A DNA stretch of 6,873 bases from Micrococcales bacterium (lineage in GTDB: Bacteria; Actinomycetota; Actinomycetes; S36-B12): NCBI GenBank assembly GCA_002694095.1, contig NZLD01000093.1, positions 1 through 6,873 on the forward strand, given 5' to 3'. This document shows, piece after piece, positions 1 through 5,571 of this stretch; the first letter of the stretch is position 1; each line of letters starts with the position of its first letter. The notes under the pieces were generated by a model. The model was not told the origin of the DNA. It worked only from the letters and a program-made list of their open reading frames with translations, and did not search any database. A program made the position numbers and the translations under genes.

Positions 1-1
1 A

Positions 2-133
2 CTCGTCGATTCGGCAGAGATGAGCGAACGCCGTGCGTCGTTCGAACCGTTACCTCCGCGCTATGACCGAGGCGTGCTCGCGAAGTACGCCAAGTTGGTT
101 GCCAGCGCATCGAACGGTGCGGTGACCGGATAG
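2..133 (+). CDS. 3' end of a gene, possibly an FGGY-family sugar kinase (partial)
   Basis: The frame that begins at base 2 is open to a TAG at 131-133 and gives the last 43 residues of a protein; its start is outside the window. The tail carries an F-E-P followed by P-P-R-Y-D and K-Y-A-K-L. This resembles the end of FGGY carbohydrate kinases, where a Pro-rich stretch leads into a final helix with repeated Tyr spaced about seven residues apart. That would fit a sugar-catabolism cluster, but 43 residues with no catalytic motif cannot prove it. The gene points the same way as the FAH-family gene 59 bp downstream, and no obvious promoter or terminator separates them, so they may be co-transcribed. 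That it is coding is fairly likely; the kinase identity is a weak guess. Confidence 0.4.
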   Translation, partial: LVDSAEMSERRASFEPLPPRYDRGVLAKYAKLVASASNGAVTG

Positions 134-180
134 TCCCTGCACGGTCAGGAAAGTCGACGTCCATCCACCGCACAACAACA

Positions 181-186
181 GAAGGA
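181..186 (+). promoter_or_regulatory. Ribosome binding site of the FAH-family gene
   Basis: GAAGGA lies 6 nt before the ATG at 193 and supports that start. The rest of the 59-bp gap (134-192) holds no convincing -10/-35 pair and no hairpin that I can see. Confidence 0.7.
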
Positions 187-192
187 ATCGGA

Positions 193-1035
193 ATGAAGCT
201 GGCGAGAATCGGTGAGCGCGGTCGCGAAGTACCGGCGGTCCTTGGTCGGGACGGGGTTCATCGAGACGTGTCGAGTGTGGTGTCTGACTTCACGCCCGAA
301 TTCTTCGCCGGTGACGGCATCGAGCGCTTGCGATCGAGTGATCTATCCGCGCTGCCGTCGGTGGAAGGCCGGATCGGCGCGCCGATCGCAAAGCCGAGCC
401 TGATTTTGTGTGTCGGCCTGAACTACGTCGACCACGCCAACGAGTCGAGCATGAAGGTCCCCGAGGAACCGATTCTGTTTACCAAGGCACCCAACTGCCT
501 GGTCGGGCCGTATGACGATGTTCTGACTCCCCGCGGAGCCACCACGGTCGACTACGAAGTAGAACTAGTGGTGGTGATCGGACGCCAGTGTCGATACCTC
601 GAATCGCCCGAGCAGGCAATGGACCACCTCGCTGGTTTCACTATCGCGAACGACGTGTCCGAGCGAACGTTCCAGCTCGAGCGCGGCGGCGGTCAGTGGA
701 TCAAGGGCAAGTCCTGCGAGACCTTCAACCCGTGCGGCCCGTATCTGGCGACCACCGATGAGGTTGATCTCGATGGCGGACTCGACCTATGGCTCGACGT
801 AAACGGGGAACGGCGCCAGACGGGATCGACTCACGACATGATCTTCGACATCGCGACGGTCATCCATCACGTCAGTCAGTTCATGGTGCTCGAGCCAGGC
901 GATTTGGTGAACACGGGAACACCACCCGGGGTCGCGATGGGAATGGCCGAACCGGGCTATCTGTCTCCCGGAGACGTGATGACGCTGGGAATCACCGGTC
1001 TTGGTGAACAGCGTCAGGAAGTTGCGTCAGCGTAG
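193..1035 (+). CDS. Fumarylacetoacetate hydrolase (FAH) family protein, probable 2,4-diketo-3-deoxy-sugar-acid hydrolase
   Basis: The protein has 280 residues, the usual length for bacterial FAH-fold enzymes of the acylpyruvate / diketo-acid hydrolase group. A short N-terminal domain (about 1-65) precedes the catalytic FAH domain (about 70-278). Visible hallmarks are GLNYVDHANE at 75-84 (loop with the His of the family's catalytic dyad), DYEVEL at 120-125 (metal ligands E122 and E124), NDVSER at 153-158 (metal ligand D154), KGKSCETF at 171-178 and GTPPGVAMG at 242-250. Known members hydrolyse the C-C bond of 1,3-dicarbonyl acids with Mg2+ or Mn2+, for example 2,4-diketo-3-deoxy-L-rhamnonate or -fuconate; others decarboxylate or isomerise, so substrate cannot be read from sequence. 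Being beside a dehydrogenase, lactonase, dehydratase and SDR, it probably cleaves the diketo acid made by the SDR (inference). Its last 22 bp overlap the 3' end of the convergent SDR gene. No signal peptide: cytoplasmic. Confidence 0.88.
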   Translation: MKLARIGERGREVPAVLGRDGVHRDVSSVVSDFTPEFFAGDGIERLRSSDLSALPSVEGRIGAPIAKPSLILCVGLNYVDHANESSMKVPEEPILFTKAPNCLVGPYDDVLTPRGATTVDYEVELVVVIGRQCRYLESPEQAMDHLAGFTIANDVSERTFQLERGGGQWIKGKSCETFNPCGPYLATTDEVDLDGGLDLWLDVNGERRQTGSTHDMIFDIATVIHHVSQFMVLEPGDLVNTGTPPGVAMGMAEPGYLSPGDVMTLGITGLGEQRQEVASA

Positions 1036-1835
1036 GAGTCCCAGTCACCACCGGAGAGGATCCCACCCTCAACGACGATGGATTGACCGGTGATGTAGCT
1101 CGAGGCGGGGGTTGCCAGGAAGACGACCGCACCGACCAATTCATCTGCCTGGGCCAGCCGCCCTATCGGCGTAGTGTCGGCGAACCAACGGGCACGGTGC
1201 TCCTCTCCCCAGAGCGGTTTGGTGAACTCGGTTTGCACTACGGCCGGCTCGATGCAGTTCACGCGAATTCCGTCGGCTACCCACTCGCGAGCAAAGCTGC
1301 GCGTCATGCCCGACACGGCGGCCTTGGTCGCGGCATAGACCGAGATGGTGTTGAAGCTGTAGCGCGCGCTCAGCGAGGAAAGATTGACGATCGCTCCGTG
1401 CGGGGATGCGGCGAGATGCGGGTGTGCGGCTTGGCTCAGCAGGTAGACCGCCCGCATATTGACCGCGGTAATCGCATCGAAGTCGTCGACCGTCACCTCC
1501 ACGATGGGCTTGCGGCGATTGATCCCAGCCCCGTTGACGAGAACGTCGAGGCCTCCCATGGCGGCGGCGGCCGCCTCGATGAGCCCCGCGCATTGGTCCG
1601 GCTCGGAAATGTCCGCGGCGAACGTTAACGCCGAGCCGCCACCGTCGTTGATCTCGGCGGCCAAGGCAGCGACCTTGGTTTCAGAGATGTCGTGCAACGC
1701 CACGGTGGCTCCGAGATCGGCGAAGGCCCGTGCGAGCACCGTCCCGATGGCGCCACCGGCCCCGGTCAACAGGATGCGCATGCCGTCCATGCGGAAGAGG
1801 TCGGCGGTGGCAGGGAGGAAGGGTGCGGGTTTCAT
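1014..1835 (-). CDS. SDR-family NAD(P)-dependent oxidoreductase, probable 2-keto-3-deoxy sugar acid dehydrogenase
   Basis: A classical short-chain dehydrogenase of 273 residues. From the ATG start it shows TGAGGAIG at 24-31 (TGxxxGxG cofactor loop), an acidic residue D49 at the end of the second strand (favours NAD over NADP), NGAG at 101-104, the catalytic Ser near 154, and YAATK with Tyr167 and Lys171. The C-terminal part has the IEPAVVQTEF substrate-loop region and ends in GGDWDSYADATS. The overall pattern (INRRKP, VYLLSQAAHP, EEHRARWFADTTPIGRLA) is that of the gluconate 5-dehydrogenase / keto-deoxy-acid dehydrogenase branch. The frame also allows GTG at 1838 directly before the ATG; the ATG is preferred because GAAAGG then sits 6 nt upstream rather than 3. 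It is the last gene of the minus-strand operon, 10 bp after the lactonase-like gene. The likely role, oxidation of the dehydratase product to a 1,3-dicarbonyl for the FAH enzyme, is inference from context. Confidence 0.88.
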   Translation of the reverse strand: MKPAPFLPATADLFRMDGMRILLTGAGGAIGTVLARAFADLGATVALHDISETKVAALAAEINDGGGSALTFAADISEPDQCAGLIEAAAAAMGGLDVLVNGAGINRRKPIVEVTVDDFDAITAVNMRAVYLLSQAAHPHLAASPHGAIVNLSSLSARYSFNTISVYAATKAAVSGMTRSFAREWVADGIRVNCIEPAVVQTEFTKPLWGEEHRARWFADTTPIGRLAQADELVGAVVFLATPASSYITGQSIVVEGGILSGGDWDSYADATS

Positions 1836-1841
1836 CACGGG

Positions 1842-1847
1842 CCTTTC
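1842..1847 (-). promoter_or_regulatory. Ribosome binding site of the SDR gene, overlapping the preceding stop codon
   Basis: On the minus strand GAAAGG uses the GA of the TGA stop of the upstream lactonase-like gene (1846-1848). It stands 6 nt before ATG 1835 but only 3 nt before GTG 1838, which decides the start in favour of the ATG. The overlap suggests translation of the SDR by ribosomes terminating on the gene before it. Confidence 0.6.
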
Positions 1848-3624
1848 AGTGGGTGTGTGGGAGATCGAGGATCACCATCGCGGTCGGGGGAATCGTGGTC
1901 GGTGGATTGTCGTCGATGCGAACCACGCGGGGTTTTTCGCTCCAATTGACGACGAGTGCTCGCTCCTTGGCCCCGTTGTCCACGATCAGTGCGTCTGCCT
2001 CCTCGGGTTCGGAGGATTGGGCGGTGTGTGCGCGCGTCATCCCGGCAAGGCCGGCGAAGACATCCCACACCGGGAACCGCTGACCGGGAGTGGAGGGAAA
2101 GTTCACCGGATCCGATGAACCAGCGGCACTTTCGATGATTCCCTTCCACCCCACGGCTTCGAAGTACGTGGCGTGGCCGATGGATCCAGCCTGAGCGAGG
2201 TACTTGATGCTCATTGCGGTCCAGTGCGCCGCGACGTAGGTCATCTGACGGGCGTCGACATCGCTCGGCAGGGGCGTGTTGCTCACGTCGAGATCGGGTT
2301 CGGTGGCATTCGGGTTGAACCGGGGACGCAGCGAAATGGGTGACACCGACACGGGCGTCGCTCGGGTAAGTCGGGGTGCGTTGGCGGCGACGGCGGATTG
2401 GGTCATGGCGTTTTGGATGAGCGTGCGGGTGTCGAATGCATGGACCTGCGGATTCATCGAGAAGTTGAGAACGTCAAACATCGACGGATCGGGAGGCTCG
2501 CGGTTGAGTTCGGTGAAATACAGATCCGTCCCGCCACCGAGGGCCACGTCGGAGTACCGCTCGCCGAGGGCTTCCCGTGCGCGCGAGGCCCAGTCGTCGG
2601 GAGTGACTTTGTCCTGCTCACTGAAGACGTACCAGCAGTCGATGGCGCCGATCACGTCAACGGGGAGTTCTGCGAAGGCGACTAGTTCCTCGGGTGCACG
2701 GCTGACCGAGGCGATGCGCAGCCGTGCACCGATGCGGTCGGCGATCGATGCCGCCTCGATCAGGTGCGCCGGCCCCGTGCTGTCCGGCACGGAAACAGCA
2801 ACGCGCAGGTGGTCGAGCCGCAATGACGCGAGGGCTGTGATGTCGGCGTCGGTGATCGGTGGGGAGTCGGGCACCCATGACAACCCCAGGCGCGGAATAT
2901 CCGTGACCTCGCCGGTTCGTCGGATCTCGACGACGTCATCGGCGATGGAAGACGCAGGCGCCGATGGTTGTGGACCGGCGTCGAAGTCGACCACGATTTC
3001 CTGATCGATGTCCTGACCGGGTACGACCTCGACGGGGAAGGGTAATGAAATCGGCGTGCAGTAGGTCTTGAAAGACGCATCGGTCCAATTGCGGTGATCT
3101 TCCATCTCGAAGACTTCGCCATCGAAGCGAACACGCGCGTGGCCTCCACCGGGGAGTTCGTGGGTGATGTATCGCATATCCACGAAGGGCTGGTGCGCGG
3201 AGATTTCTGTGGGTAGGTGCGCGTTGGTCGTTGTGCCATCCGTGTGTTCAACAACAACGGCGGAGCCTGCCGCGAGCATCGGGTGCAGGACGCACATGCC
3301 CAGTCGATTTCGCCAGAAGGGGGCCCGTGTGTGGGCGTGGAATCGATAGGAGACTGCCCGATCGGTGATTCGTGCCACCACGGTCCACTCGAGGGGTTCG
3401 GCGTCAAACGAGCCGGTGCCGTGGGCGGTGAAGTCAATCGCGTCGTCGCTCTCGGTGAGCTCGGTTCCAGTTATGGTGAAGAGTCGATTGGTCCAGTTGC
3501 GGTCCTGGAAGACCGGATAGATGCGCCGGATCGCTTCGTGGCCCTGCCAGCGAATGTCGCGCAGATCTGCCCCGTCGATGGTGACGGTGACGTCGCTGAC
3601 TCGAACGGTCTGCGGTGGTGTCAC
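1846..3624 (-). CDS. apnL: D-apionate lactonase-like protein (ApnL family), 592 aa
   Basis: This three-part protein matches my memory of ApnL, the D-apionolactone hydrolase of D-apiose catabolism. An N-terminal beta-rich region (about 1-215) contains VLHP at 112-115, HQPFVDMRYITHE at 144-156 and the signature FEMEDHRNWTDASFKTYC at 172-189. A TIM-barrel-like middle (about 245-495) contains GGGTDLYFTELNREPP at 363-378, NFSMNPQVHAFD at 387-398 and TYFEAVGWKGI at 487-497. A short beta-type C-terminal domain (about 510-592) follows. ApnL proteins are also about 600 residues. The start is GTG at 3624: it overlaps the TGA of the dehydrogenase gene as GTGA and has GGAAG (3631-3635) 6 nt upstream. The frame stays open further upstream to 4158, but that extension lies inside the dehydrogenase gene. 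It should open the lactone formed by that dehydrogenase. The family assignment is from recall; other branched or linear aldonolactones are possible substrates. Confidence 0.68.
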   Translation of the reverse strand: MTPPQTVRVSDVTVTIDGADLRDIRWQGHEAIRRIYPVFQDRNWTNRLFTITGTELTESDDAIDFTAHGTGSFDAEPLEWTVVARITDRAVSYRFHAHTRAPFWRNRLGMCVLHPMLAAGSAVVVEHTDGTTTNAHLPTEISAHQPFVDMRYITHELPGGGHARVRFDGEVFEMEDHRNWTDASFKTYCTPISLPFPVEVVPGQDIDQEIVVDFDAGPQPSAPASSIADDVVEIRRTGEVTDIPRLGLSWVPDSPPITDADITALASLRLDHLRVAVSVPDSTGPAHLIEAASIADRIGARLRIASVSRAPEELVAFAELPVDVIGAIDCWYVFSEQDKVTPDDWASRAREALGERYSDVALGGGTDLYFTELNREPPDPSMFDVLNFSMNPQVHAFDTRTLIQNAMTQSAVAANAPRLTRATPVSVSPISLRPRFNPNATEPDLDVSNTPLPSDVDARQMTYVAAHWTAMSIKYLAQAGSIGHATYFEAVGWKGIIESAAGSSDPVNFPSTPGQRFPVWDVFAGLAGMTRAHTAQSSEPEEADALIVDNGAKERALVVNWSEKPRVVRIDDNPPTTIPPTAMVILDLPHTH

Positions 3625-4649
3625 AGCATGCTTCCGACCCGGTACGGCTCCCCGGTGTCGAGGGACTGGTAGGCGCCGAGGGTGAGGTCGAGAACCCGAA
3701 GGGTGTCGGCACCGCTGGTTTCCGGGGTCTGGCCGGTTTCCAGGCAGTGGATCCAGTGGTGCTGAACGTTCACCACGCTGTCTTGAATGCAGTTCCACGG
3801 CTCGGATGCCCACGAATGCTCGGGGATGACGAGCTGTTCTTCGTGGATTCCAGCGGGGGAGACCACCTGCAGGTGGTAGTCCGGACCCAGGGTGACGGTC
3901 CCATCGGTGCCTTCGATGGTCACGAACGTTTGCGGGTACGTGCTGTGATCGGAGGAGGATTCGTAACTCGTATCGACGATGCACGTGGCGCCGGGAAGGC
4001 CGAGAACGATGGTGGCTACGTCCTCGCCCTTGATCTTTTGGTTGACCCTGATGGCTTCGGTGAACAGGCGGTCGGGCTCGCCGAGGAAGAAGCGAGTGAG
4101 GTCGAACTGATGAACCGACACGTCCGCGATGATCATGCGTTCGGCATCCATGCACCATGGTTGCGCGGAGTAAACGTCGTGTGCGGTCCGAAAACTTATG
4201 CGGCCGAAGAACGGACGACCGATAACCCCGCTATCGAGCACCTCTTTGACCTTGCGCATCGGATATTGGAATCGGAAATTCTCGTGAACCATGAACGGTA
4301 GATCCGCATCGGCCATGGCGCGAACCATGGCCTTGGCATCATTCATGTCCCAGGCGAGTGGCTTTTGGCAAATGGCGGCCACTTTGTGCTGTGCGGCGAG
4401 CTCGACCATCATGCGGTGCGTCGGTGGGGTGGTGGCGATGTCGACGAAGTCGAACTCTTCCTTGGCGAATAATTCGGCGGCGTCGGTGTACGGGGTTCCG
4501 CCGAACGTTTCGGCCGCTGCGGCGGCGCTGTCGGGATTGATGTCGCAGGTGGCGACGAGTTCGACGTCGGACATCTCCGCCCACGCCTGCAGGTGGTTTT
4601 GGGCGAAGAAACCACAGCCGATCAGAGCGAAACGATAGGGATGGCTCAC
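3621..4649 (-). CDS. Gfo/Idh/MocA-family sugar dehydrogenase, candidate D-apiose dehydrogenase
   Basis: A 342-residue oxidoreductase of typical family length. The N-terminal Rossmann domain (about 1-120) has GCGFFA at 11-16, D36 closing the second strand (NAD preference), and CQKPLA at 94-99, which is the family's EKP motif with Gln in place of Glu and catalytic Lys96 kept. The C-terminal domain has DVSVHQFDLTRFFLG at 176-190, giving the usual D176/H180 active-site pair. Members oxidise sugars or polyols; ApsD, the D-apiose 1-dehydrogenase, belongs here and makes the lactone that ApnL opens. The direct coupling to an ApnL-like gene is the reason for suggesting apiose; sequence alone does not fix the substrate. 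The start is GTG 4649, overlapping the TGA of the rhodanese gene as GTGA, with GAGG (4657-4660) 7 nt upstream. The GTGA at its 3' end couples it to the lactonase-like gene. Confidence 0.85.
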   Translation of the reverse strand: MSHPYRFALIGCGFFAQNHLQAWAEMSDVELVATCDINPDSAAAAAETFGGTPYTDAAELFAKEEFDFVDIATTPPTHRMMVELAAQHKVAAICQKPLAWDMNDAKAMVRAMADADLPFMVHENFRFQYPMRKVKEVLDSGVIGRPFFGRISFRTAHDVYSAQPWCMDAERMIIADVSVHQFDLTRFFLGEPDRLFTEAIRVNQKIKGEDVATIVLGLPGATCIVDTSYESSSDHSTYPQTFVTIEGTDGTVTLGPDYHLQVVSPAGIHEEQLVIPEHSWASEPWNCIQDSVVNVQHHWIHCLETGQTPETSGADTLRVLDLTLGAYQSLDTGEPYRVGSML

Positions 4650-5503
4650 AACTCCACCTCACGGTCCGGGTCGATGATCCATTCACTCCACGAGCCGACG
4701 TACATGCGGGCTCCCGGCAATCCGGCGTGCTCCATGGCGAGGACGTTTTGAGCGGCCGTGACGCCAGAACCGCAGTAGAAGATGATGTCGTCTGCGTCCT
4801 GACCGTTGCGGAGGGCGTCGTAGTGGACTCGCAGATCCTCGGGGCTCTTGAAGGTGCCGTCGTCGTCGAGTGTCTCGGCTCGATCGGCGAGGCCCGCTCC
4901 CTTGATGTGTCCGCGGACGGGGTCGTAGTACTTGCCTTGCCCGTGGTAGCCCTCGGGTCCTCGAGAGTCGAAGACGCGTGTGGGCGTATCGACGCGAACG
5001 CGGTCGACCTCGTCGACCTCGGCCAGCATATGAGGACGCACCGACGCGACAAAGGTCTGCTCCGGTGCGGGGGGTGAGGTCGCCTCAGCCGTCATCGGAT
5101 ATCCGGAACCTTCCCAGGCCGGCAGGCCGCCATCGAGAACAGCCACCGCGTCGTGACCGATCCAACGCATCATCAGCCACACACGAGATGCCGCCATCAA
5201 CCCGCGATCGGCGTCGTAGACCACCACCTGAGTGGACGGTCCGATGCCCCACGATCGAACAGTGCGCTCGAAGTCTGCGGACGCGGGAAAGGGCCGACGG
5301 CCGGTAACGCCCTCGATGATCGGACCGCTCAGGTCGGTTGCCAGGCTGGCTCGCTGAGCTCCGGGAATATGTGACTCGGCGAACGCCCGATCCCCCCAGT
5401 CTTCGTCGTCGAGATGGAAGCGGGCATCGAGGATGACCACGTCGGTTTCGGTGCGACACAGGTGATCGAGCTCGGATGCGGTGATCAACGTCTGGAATGA
5501 CAC
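4646..5503 (-). CDS. Two-domain rhodanese, probable 3-mercaptopyruvate sulfurtransferase (SseA-like)
   Basis: The protein has 285 residues and the tandem rhodanese layout. The N-terminal inactive domain (about 8-135) shows DARFHL at 26-31, HIPGAQ at 45-50 and YDADRG at 96-101, where Asp stands in place of the active Cys. The C-terminal catalytic domain (about 170-280) shows FDSRGPEGY at 178-186, GHIKGA at 198-203, the active loop CGSGVTA at 244-250 with nucleophile Cys244, and GSWSEWI at 270-276. A CGSGV-type loop is the hallmark of mercaptopyruvate sulfurtransferase; thiosulfate-specific enzymes usually have CRKGV. Mercaptopyruvate sulfurtransferase moves sulfane sulfur from 3-mercaptopyruvate to thiols or cyanide. 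The start is GTG 5503, with AGGA 8 nt upstream on the minus strand. It is the first gene of the operon and overlaps the dehydrogenase by GTGA. A sulfur enzyme heading a sugar operon is odd; it may serve the Fe-S dehydratase next door or act on another substrate. Confidence 0.88.
   Translation of the reverse strand: MSFQTLITASELDHLCRTETDVVILDARFHLDDEDWGDRAFAESHIPGAQRASLATDLSGPIIEGVTGRRPFPASADFERTVRSWGIGPSTQVVVYDADRGLMAASRVWLMMRWIGHDAVAVLDGGLPAWEGSGYPMTAEATSPPAPEQTFVASVRPHMLAEVDEVDRVRVDTPTRVFDSRGPEGYHGQGKYYDPVRGHIKGAGLADRAETLDDDGTFKSPEDLRVHYDALRNGQDADDIIFYCGSGVTAAQNVLAMEHAGLPGARMYVGSWSEWIIDPDREVEL
4657..4660 (-). promoter_or_regulatory. Ribosome binding site of the Gfo/Idh/MocA gene
   Basis: GAGG on the minus strand, inside the purine-rich run GAGGTGGAG (4652-4660) at the end of the rhodanese gene, lies 7 nt before GTG 4649. 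It supports the GTG start and the 4-bp overlap. Confidence 0.55.
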
Positions 5504-5571
5504 GTGGACGTTCCTACCCTTTCCTCGTTGATGGCAGTGCCCCCGATGATGTCCCTTCCTAGACTACGAGC
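5504..5571. promoter_or_regulatory. Divergent promoter region between the rhodanese operon and the dehydratase gene
   Basis: These 68 bp are the only sizeable gap between the two transcription units and must hold the start signals for both. On the plus strand, TAGACT (5560-5565) fits the actinobacterial -10 pattern TANNNT and ends 6 nt before the ATG at 5572, as expected for a leaderless transcript. On the minus strand, TAGTCT (5566-5561) fits the same pattern and would give a leader of about 50 nt. The two -10 candidates cover almost the same bases. I see no good -35 at normal spacing for either and no clear palindromic operator, so this is a prediction from short matches. Confidence 0.45.

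Noticed and set aside
134..192. A promoter or terminator between the first gene fragment and the FAH gene
   Set aside because: No TANNNT element at useful spacing, no hairpin and no T-run were seen; only the ribosome binding site is supported.
1835..1838. GTG at 1838 as the start of the SDR gene
   Set aside because: It lies only 3 nt from the Shine-Dalgarno GAAAGG, while the next codon, an ATG, has a better 6-nt spacing. The difference is a single residue.
3625..4158. Upstream extension of the lactonase-like frame, giving a 770-residue protein
   Set aside because: The extra 178 residues are Arg/His/Pro-rich, resemble nothing, and lie antiparallel-free but out of frame within the well-supported dehydrogenase gene. 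The GTG at 3624 has a Shine-Dalgarno and the usual GTGA overlap.
3615..4301. 228-residue plus-strand open frame opposite the Gfo/Idh/MocA gene
   Set aside because: It runs antisense to a clear dehydrogenase with Rossmann and active-site motifs, and has no recognisable domain.
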